This document shows positions 26,900 through 36,733 of a stretch of 64,000 nt of DNA, in pieces. The stretch covers positions 1 to 64,000 of the forward strand of contig QCFX01000007.1 of the NCBI GenBank assembly GCA_003280105.1. Reading direction: 5' to 3'. This DNA is from Prochlorococcus sp. AG-363-N20 (lineage in GTDB: Bacteria > Cyanobacteriota > Cyanobacteriia > PCC-6307 > Cyanobiaceae). The translations under genes and the position numbers were made by a program. Below the pieces are notes generated by a model. It saw only the letters and a program-made list of their open reading frames with translations, made no database searches and was not told the origin of the DNA. Numbering within the stretch: position 1 is the first letter of the stretch; each line of letters starts with the position of its first letter.

Positions 26900-27367
26900 T
26901 TATACAGGTCTCAGTCCCAAGTTCAAAGATGAGGCTTCTAACCACAAATCAATGTCTTGAGGCAAATCGCAACGTTCTCGAGTTGTTGAATCAATTGCCA
27001 AATGGCGAACAAGGCCTATAGCTACCTCTTGACCATCTCGTTGAAACTTAGTTCGCACTTGAAAACTTCCAACATCTATTCGTTGTGGCTCAAGTCTTAT
27101 CAATAAATGGTCCCCACACTTTATTGGCAATCGAAAATCAGCTTCGCAATGAATGATCGGCAAAGCTACTCGCAAGCTGTCTGTTACATCTAATTTACTT
27201 GGAAATATGTCTACAGCATTTATGCCATATCTTTCCAAACTCTCTTCCCAAGCCTCATGACACCATCGAAGTAAATGGTGAAAATGCAAAACACCTGCGG
27301 CATCAATCTCACCAAAGCGAACAGTTCGTTCTAATAGGAGCCATTCATTAGGTTGAGTAGGCGACAC
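26900..27367 (-). CDS. DHNA-CoA thioesterase, hotdog fold
   Basis: A 155-aa 4-hydroxybenzoyl-CoA-type thioesterase. Residues 16-40 read VRFGEIDAAGVLHFHHLLRW, holding the conserved Asp that is catalytic in this branch. Its position next to the men block and resemblance to the cyanobacterial Slr0204 type support hydrolysis of 1,4-dihydroxy-2-naphthoyl-CoA, which precedes MenA. It begins with GTG at 27367, 6 bases after the ndhH stop, so it is probably read through from ndhH. This links an NDH-1 subunit to phylloquinone supply on one transcript. Confidence 0.85.
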   Translation of the reverse strand: MSPTQPNEWLLLERTVRFGEIDAAGVLHFHHLLRWCHEAWEESLERYGINAVDIFPSKLDVTDSLRVALPIIHCEADFRLPIKCGDHLLIRLEPQRIDVGSFQVRTKFQRDGQEVAIGLVRHLAIDSTTRERCDLPQDIDLWLEASSLNLGLRPV

Positions 27368-27373
27368 TTCAAT

Positions 27374-28558
27374 TCAGCGATCAACAGAGCCCATGATTAC
27401 GTCAATTGAGCCTAAGATTGCCATAATGTCTGCAACTTTTGCACCTTTGAGAATATGAGGAAGTATTTGCAAATTATTTAAGTCAGCCGCACGAATTTTA
27501 AATCTCCAAGGAGTAACATCATTATTACCCTGTAAAAAAACACCTATTTCTCCCTTTCCTGACTCCAAGCGTGTGTATAGCTCACCTTTAGGAATCTTAA
27601 AAGTAGGAGCAACTTTTTTAGCTACATATTGAAAATCAAACCCTGCAAAGGGGCTCGCCTTGCCCTCTGAAATACGACTTGCTTCAAGGTTTTCAGTTGG
27701 TCCGCCTGGAATCATTTCACAGGCTTGTGCAAGAATCTTTAATGATTGTCGCATCTCTTCTATCCTTACTCGATATCGGGCATAACAATCACCTTCTTTC
27801 TCACATGCAACATCCCAATCAAAGTCGTCATAACATTCATAATGATCTACTTTTCGTAAATCCCAAGGAACGCCAGAAGCTCTCAGCATTGGGCCAGAAA
27901 GACTCCAATTAATTGCTTGCTCGCGCTTGATAGTTCCTAAACCTTCAATACGTCGACGAAAAATTGGATTATTAGTAATTAATTTCTCATATTCATCAAT
28001 TTTTGGTCCAAACCAATTACAGAAATCCTTGCATTTAACCAACCATCCCCAAGGGAGATCACAAGCCACTCCGCCTATACGAAAGTAATTGTTGTTTATC
28101 AAACGTTGACCAGTAGCAGCCTCCCACAAGTCATAGATCATTTCTCGCTCTCTAAAGATGTAGAAAAATGGTGTTTGAGCCCCCACATCCGCTAAAAAAG
28201 GGCCCAGCCACAGCAAGTGATTAGCAATTCGATTAAGTTCAAGCATCAACACACGGATATAGCTAGCTCTTTTAGGTACGGAAATATTGGCTAAGCGTTC
28301 TGGGGCATTAACTACAACAGCCTCATAAAACATGCCAGCGGCATAATCCATTCGACTGACATATGGAACAAACATTACGTTTGTTCTGTTTTCAGCAATT
28401 TTTTCCATGCCGCGATGGAGGTACCCAATTACAGGCTCACAATCCACCACATCTTCTCCATCCAATGTGACCACCAAACGGAGTACACCATGCATAGAAG
28501 GATGATGCGGGCCAAAGTTGACCACCATTGGCTCTGTGCGCGTTTCAAGCTGCGTCAT
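27374..28558 (-). CDS. ndhH: NdhH, NDH-1 subunit H
   Basis: A hydrophilic subunit of the thylakoid NDH-1 complex (49-kDa subunit family), which takes electrons from ferredoxin to plastoquinone in cyclic flow and respiration. The 394-aa chain shows [16 protein letters not shown] near residue 13, [15 protein letters not shown] near 45 and the C-terminal [14 protein letters not shown], all strongly conserved and near the quinone site. The start is ATG at 28558. It is divergent from rsmH and is followed closely by the thioesterase gene. Confidence 0.97.
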   Translation of the reverse strand: MTQLETRTEPMVVNFGPHHPSMHGVLRLVVTLDGEDVVDCEPVIGYLHRGMEKIAENRTNVMFVPYVSRMDYAAGMFYEAVVVNAPERLANISVPKRASYIRVLMLELNRIANHLLWLGPFLADVGAQTPFFYIFREREMIYDLWEAATGQRLINNNYFRIGGVACDLPWGWLVKCKDFCNWFGPKIDEYEKLITNNPIFRRRIEGLGTIKREQAINWSLSGPMLRASGVPWDLRKVDHYECYDDFDWDVACEKEGDCYARYRVRIEEMRQSLKILAQACEMIPGGPTENLEASRISEGKASPFAGFDFQYVAKKVAPTFKIPKGELYTRLESGKGEIGVFLQGNNDVTPWRFKIRAADLNNLQILPHILKGAKVADIMAILGSIDVIMGSVDR

Positions 28559-28600
28559 GAGGCCAATGGCAATAAAGAACTATTTAGATCTTAGAGAAAA

Positions 28601-29515
28601 ATGATGCAAGACAACTCTCTCATTAAATCTTTCACTTTCAATCATCTGCCTGTACTTGCTGAAGAAGTTCTTGAATCAATCAATGCCTTACCCAAGGAAT
28701 TGCTTGATGGAGGTCTATTGATTGACACAACTCTAGGTGGAGGAGGCCATTGCGATCTTATCTTAACGAGACATCCAAATTTGCATGCTATTGGGATAGA
28801 TCAAGATCCAGTAGCAAGAAGTGCAGCTGCAGAAAAATTAAAACAGTTGAGGACAAGAGTTGAAATTAAAGGAAGTAATTTTGGGGATTTTTCTCCCACA
28901 AAAAAAGCATCATTTGTTTTGGCTGACTTAGGAGTAAGCAGTCCTCAGGTCGATGACGCAAAAAGAGGTTTCAGTTTTAACAAAGATGGTCCATTGGATA
29001 TGCGTATGAACCCTGAGAGAGGAAAGACCGCTGGGGATTTAATCGCACAGCTCAGTGAAAAGGAGCTTGCTGATGTTCTTTATCGCTATGGAGAGGAAAG
29101 ACTATCAAGGAAAATTGCCAGGCGGATAAAAGCAGATTTAGCAACTAAAGGTCCGTATAAAGGCACCCTTGCTTTGGCTTATGCAATAGCAGGTTGCTAC
29201 CCCAACAAACTCCGGTATGGCCGTGTTCATCCTGCAACGCGTAGCTTTCAAGCCTTGCGAATAGCTGTAAATAAAGAACTAGAGGCACTTGAAACCCTAC
29301 TTAAAGAAGCCCCTAATTGGTTAAACCCTGGAGGAGTTTTAGGTGTAATCAGCTTTCATTCGCTAGAAGACAGATTAGTCAAAAGAGCCTTTTTGGAAGA
29401 TGAGCGTTTAGAACGAATTACTCGAAAACCAATAATTGCAAGTCCAAAAGAATTATCAATAAACCCTAGAAGTAGAAGTGCAAAATATCGAATTGCAAAA
29501 CGGATAGATCAGTAG
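28601..29515 (+). CDS. rsmH: RsmH, 16S rRNA m4C1402 methyltransferase
   Basis: RsmH (MraW) methylates N4 of C1402 in 16S rRNA using SAM. The 304-aa protein has the SAM motif [12 protein letters not shown] near residue 39, GIDQDPVA near 65, [19 protein letters not shown] near 108 and PLDMRMNP near 130, with the C-terminal [14 protein letters not shown] near 250. ATG at 28601 is followed by a second ATG. It stands alone, divergent from ndhH and convergent with the cysteine desulfurase gene; its stop forms part of a hairpin. Confidence 0.95.
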   Translation: MMQDNSLIKSFTFNHLPVLAEEVLESINALPKELLDGGLLIDTTLGGGGHCDLILTRHPNLHAIGIDQDPVARSAAAEKLKQLRTRVEIKGSNFGDFSPTKKASFVLADLGVSSPQVDDAKRGFSFNKDGPLDMRMNPERGKTAGDLIAQLSEKELADVLYRYGEERLSRKIARRIKADLATKGPYKGTLALAYAIAGCYPNKLRYGRVHPATRSFQALRIAVNKELEALETLLKEAPNWLNPGGVLGVISFHSLEDRLVKRAFLEDERLERITRKPIIASPKELSINPRSRSAKYRIAKRIDQ

Positions 29516-29567
29516 TTTCTTCTACAAAAGAAACAACTTCGTAGATCTGGCACTAAGAAAAGTTGTT
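29515..29567. terminator. Two stem-loops in the rsmH / cysteine desulfurase convergent gap
   Basis: GTTTCTT (29515-29521) pairs with AAGAAAC (29528-29534), and AACAACTT (29532-29539) pairs with AAGTTGTT (29560-29567). The two share three bases, so they are alternatives. Neither has a clean T tract, but their placement between convergent genes suits transcription termination in both directions. Confidence 0.3.
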
Positions 29568-29572
29568 GATTA

Positions 29573-30736
29573 TTACTTCAGGTTGTTTATAACGTAAACT
29601 ATTCTTTGAACACATTTACTTACATCCTCTTCTGTTGTTTCTCGGCCTAAGCTCAATCTAATTGAAGCCTGTGTTTCTTTCAAACTCCTTCCGATGCTTC
29701 GCAAAACATGAGAAGGTTCTCCATTGCTACAAGCAGATCCACTACTGCAATTAACAAACTTACGTAACTCTCTATGCAGCCTAATCCCTTCTATTCCAGG
29801 GATAGTAATATTCAAGTTATGAGGCAAACGATTCTCCAAACAACCATTGATTAAAATTTCTGGTATTTGTTTTTGTAATCCATTCAAAAGTTGGTTACGA
29901 AGTTTGAGCAATCTAGTTTGACGGCTTTTGAGATCCTGTAAAGCAAGAGTTATGGCTTTTGCGAAACCAATAATTAAAGGTACTGGAAGCGTTCCAGGCC
30001 TAATACCTTGTTCTTGTGTACCTCCCCATTGCAAGGGTAAAATAGGGGTAGCGGAACAGTTGATTAAAGCCCCAACTCCTTTAGGACCATAAATCTTATG
30101 CGCACTTATTGATAAAAGATCAATATCTAAGTTACTTAAATTTATAGGCATATGACCAAATGCTTGAGCCGCATCACAATGAGAGATAACACCTCTTGAA
30201 CGACATATTTTTGCTATTTTAGCAATTGGTTGTAAAACTCCTATCTCATTATTAGCCAACATACAGCTCACTAAGATTGTATCATCTTCAAAAGCATTAA
30301 TCAGGTTTTGAATAGATATAATTCCATCAGAAGATGGAGTTAGCTCTGTAAGTCTAAACCCTTCTTTTTGCAGCTGTCGTAAAGGCTCAAGGACCGAATG
30401 ATGTTCAGTCGCAATCGTGATCAGGTGTCCTGCTCTACCTAGTTTTATTGCACTAGCCCTTGCATGACCCAATAAAGCCAAGTTATTTGCTTCTGTAGCA
30501 CCACTCGTAAAAGTTACTTTTTCATTAGATACGCATAAAGAAGAAGCCAATTGATCTCTGGCAAGGCTAACGGCGGCGGCGGCATGTACATCCAATAGAT
30601 TTTGTCGACTCGATGCATTCCCCCAAAAATCTTTCCAATAAGGATCCATAGCATTTAAGACTTGAGGATCACAAGGTGTAGTTGCTTGGAAATCAAAAGC
30701 TAGCTGCTCCTGATTAGTAATCTCCTTCAAAGTCAT
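29573..30736 (-). CDS. Cysteine desulfurase, NifS/IscS family
   Basis: A PLP enzyme of 387 aa releasing sulfur from cysteine for Fe-S cluster or thiolated-tRNA synthesis. The Schiff-base Lys is in SISAHKIYGPKG near residue 205, and the mobile-loop catalytic Cys in NCSSGSACSNGEPSHVL near 330, with FTSGATEANNLAL near 75. The SGSAC loop is of the IscS/NifS (class I) kind rather than SufS. No scaffold gene is adjacent. The ATG at 30736 faces the long gap before the response regulator. Confidence 0.9.
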   Translation of the reverse strand: MTLKEITNQEQLAFDFQATTPCDPQVLNAMDPYWKDFWGNASSRQNLLDVHAAAAVSLARDQLASSLCVSNEKVTFTSGATEANNLALLGHARASAIKLGRAGHLITIATEHHSVLEPLRQLQKEGFRLTELTPSSDGIISIQNLINAFEDDTILVSCMLANNEIGVLQPIAKIAKICRSRGVISHCDAAQAFGHMPINLSNLDIDLLSISAHKIYGPKGVGALINCSATPILPLQWGGTQEQGIRPGTLPVPLIIGFAKAITLALQDLKSRQTRLLKLRNQLLNGLQKQIPEILINGCLENRLPHNLNITIPGIEGIRLHRELRKFVNCSSGSACSNGEPSHVLRSIGRSLKETQASIRLSLGRETTEEDVSKCVQRIVYVINNLK

Positions 30737-31071
30737 TTGCTTGCAATGCTATACACCTGCTGATGCGACCAGCTTGAATTGCTTCCTAAAAAGCAGTAAG
30801 TAATAACAGAAATTCATCACACTTTTAATCAGGAGTCAGCAGCTTCAACCTTTTGGAGAAACACGGACTGGTAATGACTCAAATGCAATCTAATACTTGA
30901 ATTCACCAAAGAGGTTTCTATTAGAGAAACTGCTTGGCTTGAAAAGCTGCCCACTAGAACTACTTAGAAGCAATCCCTATCTTTTCATGATTAAAATCTT
31001 TCAATAAGATGAACAGCACTTTTCACAATTAATGAGATTGCTTCTGCATTCTCCAGCTATCCCCTCTATTT
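30737..31071. other. 335-base gene-free region
   Basis: No open reading frame longer than about ten codons with a plausible start is seen on the plus strand. It must hold the divergent promoters of the cysteine desulfurase and the response regulator. One hairpin stands out: GTTTCT (30914-30919) and AGAAAC (30925-30930) around ATTAG, extendable by a G-U pair. A long 5' leader or small RNA is possible, but I cannot support one further. Confidence 0.4.
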
Positions 31072-31797
31072 ATGACTGAGCAACCAACTGACCAAAATAA
31101 GCTAATACAACAGCCTCGCTTACTGCTGGTTGATGACGAGCCAGGTCTTCGTACAGCCGTTCAACAATATCTTCAAGACGAAGGTTTTGACGTTACAACT
31201 GCTGTTGATGGAGAGGAAGGATGGCAAAAAGCTCAGCAAATACTTCCAGATTTAGTCATTAGTGATGTGATGATGCCACGATGCGATGGCTATCAACTTT
31301 TAGACCAATTAAGAAAAGATGAGCGACTAGGAGGAACACCTGTAATTTTCTTAACTGCAAAAGGAATGACTGTTGATAGAACACAAGGCTATCTGGCGGG
31401 TGTAGATGACTACATTTCCAAGCCATTCGATCCTGATGAATTAATTGCAAGAGTAAGAAATGTAGTGAGAAGACAAGAAAGGTTATTAACAGAAGCTGCA
31501 AGATTTGCAAATGCAGATGTTGGTCAAATGGCTAGGCAAATAACAGAAATTCGCTCAATGCTTTCACAAAATGAGGCATCTAAAGCCAGAGAGACTGCGC
31601 TACCAAACTTCACTCCAAGAGAAGCTAGTGTGCTGCAATTAGTGGCAGAAGGATTAATGAACAAAGAGATTGCGAGGAAATTAGAAACTTCTATCCGTAA
31701 TGTAGAAAAATATGTAAGCAGACTATTTATTAAAACAGGAACATCCAGTCGAACTGAGTTAGTTAGATATGCACTAGAAAATCATCTAGTAACTTAA
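31072..31797 (+). CDS. NarL/LuxR-type response regulator, possibly Ycf29-like
   Basis: A two-component response regulator of 241 aa. The receiver domain has the acidic pair at residues 21-22 (LLLVDDEPG), the predicted phospho-Asp at 65 in ISDVMMPRCDG and the Lys in YISKPF near 115. A linker with QITEIRSMLSQNE joins it to a LuxR-type HTH: FTPREASVLQLVAEGLMNKEIARKL near 180 and TSIRNVEKYVSRLF. Among cyanobacteria and red plastids this layout fits Ycf29, but I cannot confirm it. No sensor kinase is adjacent. It is preceded by the long 335-base gap. Confidence 0.85.
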   Translation: MTEQPTDQNKLIQQPRLLLVDDEPGLRTAVQQYLQDEGFDVTTAVDGEEGWQKAQQILPDLVISDVMMPRCDGYQLLDQLRKDERLGGTPVIFLTAKGMTVDRTQGYLAGVDDYISKPFDPDELIARVRNVVRRQERLLTEAARFANADVGQMARQITEIRSMLSQNEASKARETALPNFTPREASVLQLVAEGLMNKEIARKLETSIRNVEKYVSRLFIKTGTSSRTELVRYALENHLVT

Positions 31798-31860
31798 TTG
31801 TTGAGTAAAAAAACCATTTACGCATAACCTGATTAAGAGAATATTCATTTCTCAACCTAT

Positions 31861-32589
31861 CTAAATATTTTTATCACTAATTTTTCTAAATTCAATCAAC
31901 TTAGAAAAATAAAAAGGAGCCTTATTTAATTTTCCCTTAGCTTTTTCAAATCCACATTTGTTAGCTGCCTTTATAATTCCCTCTTCTCGCAATGTGTATG
32001 CTCTTGTAGTTTTACTTGGTCCTGGGAAAAATTGGCCTATACGTTTTAACAATGCAAGAGCAGGAGTATATGGCGCAAAGCTAACAATTAATCGTTCTTC
32101 TGCCAAACTACAAAGATGAGAAACCATTTCTTCTGCGGCATTTTGTTGGTAATGAATAAATACATCTAAGCAAATGACTGTATGAAAAGATCCCTCCAAG
32201 CTTTCAAGATCAGAAGTTTTAAAAGAAAGTCTAGACAAATCAAGTCCTAGATTTTCTGCTCTTTTTTTTGTTTCTGTGACCATTGCATGAGATATATCAC
32301 TAGCAAAAATTGATTTAGCACCCAACTCCGCCAAAGGGATGCTAAGACTTCCAACTCCACAGCCAGCATCACAAAAAGTCTGATTACTGACTTCACCTCC
32401 ATCTCTTAACCAAGACAAAACATCATCAACGGTTTTCTGATGCCCTATGCGAATGTTCCGCTGTACTTTATTGACATCGTCACTATCGCTATAAATGCGA
32501 TTCCAGCGGTCAAAACCCATACCATTGAAGTAGCTTTCAACTTCGTCCTTATCAGCCTGTTTAAGCTCTTTAATCTTTTCAATAGTCAT
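31861..32589 (-). CDS. chlM: ChlM, Mg-protoporphyrin IX O-methyltransferase
   Basis: ChlM methylates the C13 propionate of Mg-protoporphyrin IX with SAM in chlorophyll synthesis. The N-terminal DEVESYFNGMGFDRWNRIYS near residues 12-32 is characteristic, and the SAM motif FCDAGCGVGSLSIPLA is near residue 72, followed by FASDIS. I place the start at ATG 32589 (242 aa), because a longer reading from 32634 would run into the end of nagA. It follows nagA by 26 bases on the same strand and converges with the response regulator. Confidence 0.94.
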   Translation of the reverse strand: MTIEKIKELKQADKDEVESYFNGMGFDRWNRIYSDSDDVNKVQRNIRIGHQKTVDDVLSWLRDGGEVSNQTFCDAGCGVGSLSIPLAELGAKSIFASDISHAMVTETKKRAENLGLDLSRLSFKTSDLESLEGSFHTVICLDVFIHYQQNAAEEMVSHLCSLAEERLIVSFAPYTPALALLKRIGQFFPGPSKTTRAYTLREEGIIKAANKCGFEKAKGKLNKAPFYFSKLIEFRKISDKNI

Positions 32590-32615
32590 TTCAAAAGAGT
32601 CAGTAGGACGAGATC

Positions 32616-33773
32616 TTAAGCAGCAAACTGCCAAAAAAGCTCATCTTTCTGAGGATTGCATCGCCATCGAAGTAGTTTTTTTAAAGGTTGGCCAATCAAA
32701 TAATCCTTTAATTCAAATCTATTTTCTAAAACCATGCGAGGCGCAATAGTCGCAGACCAAATTGCTGCAGAAGGCTCTTTTGTCCAACGAGACAATCTTT
32801 TGCAACCCTCCAGCAAAGGTAATGTTGTTCCAGCAAGAGTGCCATCCTGCAGACGGCAACATCCATTATGAACATATACAGAACGCTCATCCCATGCATA
32901 AGTCCCATCTTGCAGGCCATAAGGCGCTATGGCATCACTAACTAAAACCAATTGATTAGGCGCTAAACGTTGAAGGAATGCGACCATAGTTGGATCAATA
33001 TGCAATCCATCAGCTATTAAGCCAAGAGAGATTTTGCTGTTTTTAATGGCTTCAGCAATTGGGCCAGGAGCTCTGTGATGCAGACCAGGCATTGCGTTGA
33101 AAACATGCGTAAGCATTGTCACTCCTTGATCAAAAGCAGAGCTAGAAGTCTCTCCATCAGCAGAAGAATGTCCTAAGGCAATCACTACACCAAGGGTCTT
33201 CAATTGATTAATTACCTCAAAAGACCCAGCTAGTTCTGGTGCAAGTGTCATAAGTGCTATTTCCTTTTCAAATCCAGAAATGCGAGCATCTAAGGCAATC
33301 AAGCTGGGATCACACAAATATTCCAAAGAATGAGCTCCATGCCGCTCTTTAGATAAAAATGGCCCTTCTAGATGTGCACCAAGCAGCTTGCATCGATTAA
33401 AGCCATCTAGTTTTCGTGCCTCTCGTAAAACTTCTAAGCCCAGACGTAATGAAGGCAAAGAATTGCTTATAAATGTTGGGCAGATTGCCTCTAATCCATC
33501 TAGCCAAAGTTGCTTCAATAATGCTTCCAGCTTTGGCAGCTGAGAGTAGGTAAGTTCTGAAAATGCAATGCCTAGACCTCCATTTATTTGAAGATCTAGC
33601 CCCATAGGACTCAGCCAATCTGAACTCCAATTATCTCCTAAGACCTCAGAGGTTGGATCCATGGGATCAATAGATAGAACAATTTCTTGGTCATCTAAGG
33701 CCAATGACCACAAATTGTTGTCATCTAAATTGCTGAGTGGTTTAGGAAGGCAAACATGAGTGATGTGATGCAT
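32616..33773 (-). CDS. nagA: N-acetylglucosamine-6-phosphate deacetylase
   Basis: NagA removes the acetyl group from GlcNAc-6-P, an entry to amino-sugar recycling. The 385-aa amidohydrolase shows LQINGG near residue 58 and HLEGPFLSKERHGAHS near 135, ALGHSSADGE near 195, LTHVFNAMPGLHHRAPG near 215 and VSDAIAPYGLQDG near 275, covering the metal and substrate residues. A TTG at 33779 precedes the ATG at 33773 used here. No NagB or transporter gene is near; chlM downstream is unrelated in pathway. It is divergent from purE. Confidence 0.9.
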   Translation of the reverse strand: MHHITHVCLPKPLSNLDDNNLWSLALDDQEIVLSIDPMDPTSEVLGDNWSSDWLSPMGLDLQINGGLGIAFSELTYSQLPKLEALLKQLWLDGLEAICPTFISNSLPSLRLGLEVLREARKLDGFNRCKLLGAHLEGPFLSKERHGAHSLEYLCDPSLIALDARISGFEKEIALMTLAPELAGSFEVINQLKTLGVVIALGHSSADGETSSSAFDQGVTMLTHVFNAMPGLHHRAPGPIAEAIKNSKISLGLIADGLHIDPTMVAFLQRLAPNQLVLVSDAIAPYGLQDGTYAWDERSVYVHNGCCRLQDGTLAGTTLPLLEGCKRLSRWTKEPSAAIWSATIAPRMVLENRFELKDYLIGQPLKKLLRWRCNPQKDELFWQFAA

Positions 33774-33803
33774 AGACAAAACAAGAATTAATAATGCAAG
33801 ACA

Positions 33804-34385
33804 ATGAATGTCAAGTCATTATTAATAATGAATTCGGCTCTTGAGCAATTGATTTCAAAAAAATCTGAACCAATGCCATTAGTTGCCGTTGTCATGGGAA
33901 GTGACTCGGACCTCATTACTCTGCAACCCGCTATAGAGGTTTTAAATAAATTCAATCTAGAAGTTGAGGTGAGAATTCTCTCAGCTCATAGAACTCCAGA
34001 AGAAATGGTTGATTTTGCAAAAAATGCTGAGTCAAGAGGTTTAAAAATCATTATTGCTGGCGCAGGTGGAGCTGCTCACCTTCCTGGAATGATCGCTTCC
34101 CTTACAACTCTTCCCGTCATAGGGGTTCCTGTTCAAAGCAAATCTCTTTCTGGTGTCGACTCAATGCATTCGATACTTCAAATGCCTGGTGGCGTTCCTG
34201 TCGCAACTGTTGCAATAGGCGGCGGGCTTAACGCAGGGTTATTAGCCGCCTCAATTTTAGGTACATACGACCTAGAGATCAGGAAAGAGGTTGCTAATTT
34301 CCGCGAGATCATGCATGAAGAAGTTGTCTCTAAAGACAAAAAGATAATAAAAATAGGCCCTAAATCTTATCTTGCTCAAATGTAG
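33804..34385 (+). CDS. purE: PurE, N5-carboxyaminoimidazole ribonucleotide mutase
   Basis: PurE moves the carboxylate of N5-CAIR to give CAIR in purine synthesis. VVMGSDSDL near residue 29, SAHRTPEEM near 60 and the [16 protein letters not shown] phosphate and substrate loop near 90 are intact. The length of 193 aa includes about 25 residues before the conserved core. ATG codons at 33804, 33828 and 33873 are all possible starts; a 16-bp palindrome at 33816-33831 overlaps the first two, which slightly favours 33873. Confidence 0.92.
   Translation: MNVKSLLIMNSALEQLISKKSEPMPLVAVVMGSDSDLITLQPAIEVLNKFNLEVEVRILSAHRTPEEMVDFAKNAESRGLKIIIAGAGGAAHLPGMIASLTTLPVIGVPVQSKSLSGVDSMHSILQMPGGVPVATVAIGGGLNAGLLAASILGTYDLEIRKEVANFREIMHEEVVSKDKKIIKIGPKSYLAQM
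33816..33831. promoter_or_regulatory. Perfect 16-bp palindrome at the purE start
   Basis: TCATTATTAATAATGA is its own reverse complement. The right part ATTAATAATG also occurs as a direct copy at 33787-33796, before the first purE ATG. AT-rich palindromes of this size often bind dimeric regulators; this is inference only, since AT-rich sequence makes such repeats more likely by chance. Confidence 0.35.
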
Positions 34386-34417
34386 ATTTCTACCAGTCAA
34401 ACTTAGGAGAAATGTAT

Positions 34418-35050
34418 TTAACCAGGGATCACATTTAATTCAATTAACTTTGCTATTACAGTGTCTACGCAGTCATCAAGATGCTCCTTCCCAGTGTCAA
34501 TTACCAGCTGAGGGTTGTCTGGTACTTCATATGGACTAGATATCCCAGTAAATTCTTTAATCTCTCCTGCTCTTGCTTTTAAATAAAGCCCCTTTGTATC
34601 ACGTTTTTCACAAATATTTAAATCTGCAGAACAATAAATTTCAACAAAATCTCTTTTCTCAACAAGGGATCTAGCTTTCTCTCGATCCGCCCTAAATGGA
34701 GAAACAAATGCTGTTAAGACTATTACTCCTGCATCTAAAAAAAGCTTTGCTACCTCTCCAATTCTTCGAATATTTTCCTCTCTATCAGAATCAGAAAAGC
34801 CTAAATCACTGCACAATCCATGGCGAACATTATCGCCATCTAAAACATAAGTTGCAAAACCACGTTTAAAAAGGGCTACATTGACAGCATTCGCCAAAGT
34901 ACTTTTCCCAGAACCAGATAAGCCTGTAAACCAAAGAATTGCACTGCCATGTCCTCGCAGTTGCGATAAAGCTTGCCGATTCACGGAAGCTTGGTGCCAA
35001 ACTATGTTTTTGGCTTTAGGGAGTCTTCCTCCTGCAGAGGCCTCACTCAT
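34418..35050 (-). CDS. cysC: CysC, adenylylsulfate kinase
   Basis: CysC phosphorylates APS to PAPS with ATP in sulfate assimilation. The 210-aa protein has the P-loop LWFTGLSGSGKSTLANAV near residue 43, the DGDNVRHGL motif near 72 and the FVSPFRADREKAR segment near 115. An ATG at 35050 is used; the in-frame TTG at 35056 would add two residues. It is followed by no other sulfur gene; purE converges with it, 32 bases away. Confidence 0.94.
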   Translation of the reverse strand: MSEASAGGRLPKAKNIVWHQASVNRQALSQLRGHGSAILWFTGLSGSGKSTLANAVNVALFKRGFATYVLDGDNVRHGLCSDLGFSDSDREENIRRIGEVAKLFLDAGVIVLTAFVSPFRADREKARSLVEKRDFVEIYCSADLNICEKRDTKGLYLKARAGEIKEFTGISSPYEVPDNPQLVIDTGKEHLDDCVDTVIAKLIELNVIPG

Positions 35051-35107
35051 TGTCAAAAGTTAAATATCAAATCTATTCTCCATGCCAAGGAGCACACTTT
35101 GTAAAAA

Positions 35108-35431
35108 TCAACCTCCAGACCGTTTAGGGCAATAACCTTCCTTCTGAAGCAGCTCTAATAAGACCTCTACCTGATCGCCTTGAAGTTCTAAAAACTCTCC
35201 TTTAAAAGTTCCTCCTGTGCCACATTTTGCCTTTAGTCGCTTTAAAAGATTTTTGGCTTCTAAATCAGGAATTTTCAACCCACTAACAACGGTAACTGTT
35301 TTCCCCCCTTTGCCGCCTCTAGTCCTTTGAACGCGGACTGGCTGTTCCTCTGTATTTAATTTCGAAGGAAGCTTATAGGGTCTAATAGTTGCTTGTGAAT
35401 TGTCAAATTCACGCCAGCTGCCTTTTGGCAT
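35108..35431 (-). CDS. SUI1/eIF1-like translation factor (YciH family)
   Basis: A 107-aa protein whose C-terminal 75 residues form the SUI1 domain: VRVQRTRGGKGGKTVTVVSGL near residue 33, and KLKAKCGTGGTFKGEFLELQGD near 67. The bacterial YciH members influence start-codon fidelity in vitro; the physiological role is unclear. The ATG is at 35431; the gene is 57 bases before cysC on the same strand and divergent from trpB. Confidence 0.9.
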   Translation of the reverse strand: MPKGSWREFDNSQATIRPYKLPSKLNTEEQPVRVQRTRGGKGGKTVTVVSGLKIPDLEAKNLLKRLKAKCGTGGTFKGEFLELQGDQVEVLLELLQKEGYCPKRSGG

Positions 35432-35506
35432 AGCTCTAATTCCTTAATCTAGTAACTATCTTCGTTCTTTTAAGTTGAAAACACAGTCCCTCCCCAAGAA
35501 AAGAAT

Positions 35507-36724
35507 ATGAATCTTGCTGCGAATGTCCGCCCATCCTCAACAGGTCGATATGGAAAGTATGGGGGGCAATATGTACCCGAAACGCTTATGCCAGCTTTGG
35601 CTGAACTGGAGAAAGCGGCAGCCAATGCATGGAAAGACCCAGTCTTTACAAATGAACTAAACCATTTATTGCGTACTTATGTAGGACGAGCGACCCCTCT
35701 ATATGAAGCTCAAAGACTTTCAAAGCATTATCGAAGTAATGAAGGTGGGCCCAGGATATGGCTAAAGCGTGAAGATCTAAATCACACTGGAGCCCACAAA
35801 ATCAATAATGCTCTCGGACAAGCGCTGCTCGCACTTCGCATGGGGAAAACCAGAGTAATTGCAGAGACTGGCGCTGGTCAGCATGGTGTGGCTACGGCAA
35901 CTGTATGTGCACGCTTTGGCCTGAAATGCATTGTTTATATGGGTGCAGAAGATATGAGAAGACAATCGCTAAATGTTTTTCGAATGAGATTACTAGGAGC
36001 GACGGTTGAACCAGTAACTTCAGGAACTGCAACCTTAAAAGATGCCACTAGCGAAGCGATTCGAGATTGGGTGACAAACGTAGAAAGTACGCATTACATT
36101 CTCGGATCAGTTGCCGGGCCACATCCTTATCCAATGTTGGTGAGAGATTTTCATGCCGTTATTGGACAAGAAACACGCAAACAATGCGCCCAAGCATTTG
36201 GGGGGTTGCCCGATGTATTAATGGCATGCGTAGGCGGTGGATCTAATGCAATGGGTTTATTCCATCCATTCATAGAGGAAACCTCCGTGAGAATGATTGG
36301 AATCGAAGCCGCAGGAGAGGGTATAGAGACAGGACGACATGCAGCAACCATTACAGAAGGACGAACTGGTGTTTTGCATGGTGCAATGAGTCTTCTTCTT
36401 CAAGATTCTGATGGGCAAGTTCAAGAAGCTCATTCCATTAGCGCTGGCCTTGACTATCCAGGCGTTGGCCCTGAACACAGTTATTTAAAAGAGATAGGTC
36501 GAGCCGAATATGTAGCCGTAACAGATCAAGAGGCTTTAACCGCGCTGAAATTAGTTAGTGAATTAGAAGGAATCATTCCTGCTTTGGAAACTGCACATGC
36601 CTTTGCTTGGCTTGAAAAGCTCTGCCCCACTTTAAAACCAGGGACAGAAATAGTTATTAATTGCTCAGGTCGAGGAGATAAAGATGTAAATACGGTGGCC
36701 GAAAAACTAGGGAATGATTTGTAA
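35507..36724 (+). CDS. trpB: Tryptophan synthase beta chain
   Basis: TrpB condenses indole and L-serine in a PLP reaction. The 405-aa protein has [17 protein letters not shown] near residue 13, the PLP Lys in [15 protein letters not shown] near 92, [12 protein letters not shown] near 115 and the phosphate loop [12 protein letters not shown] near 240. TrpA is not in the window, so the genes are unlinked as in other cyanobacteria. It converges with hrcA with a 9-base gap. Confidence 0.97.
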   Translation: MNLAANVRPSSTGRYGKYGGQYVPETLMPALAELEKAAANAWKDPVFTNELNHLLRTYVGRATPLYEAQRLSKHYRSNEGGPRIWLKREDLNHTGAHKINNALGQALLALRMGKTRVIAETGAGQHGVATATVCARFGLKCIVYMGAEDMRRQSLNVFRMRLLGATVEPVTSGTATLKDATSEAIRDWVTNVESTHYILGSVAGPHPYPMLVRDFHAVIGQETRKQCAQAFGGLPDVLMACVGGGSNAMGLFHPFIEETSVRMIGIEAAGEGIETGRHAATITEGRTGVLHGAMSLLLQDSDGQVQEAHSISAGLDYPGVGPEHSYLKEIGRAEYVAVTDQEALTALKLVSELEGIIPALETAHAFAWLEKLCPTLKPGTEIVINCSGRGDKDVNTVAEKLGNDL

Positions 36725-36733
36725 TTCTTTAAA

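Noticed and set aside
32590-32634. Longer chlM start
   Set aside because: It would run into the nagA 3' end, and the 15 extra residues lack ChlM similarity.
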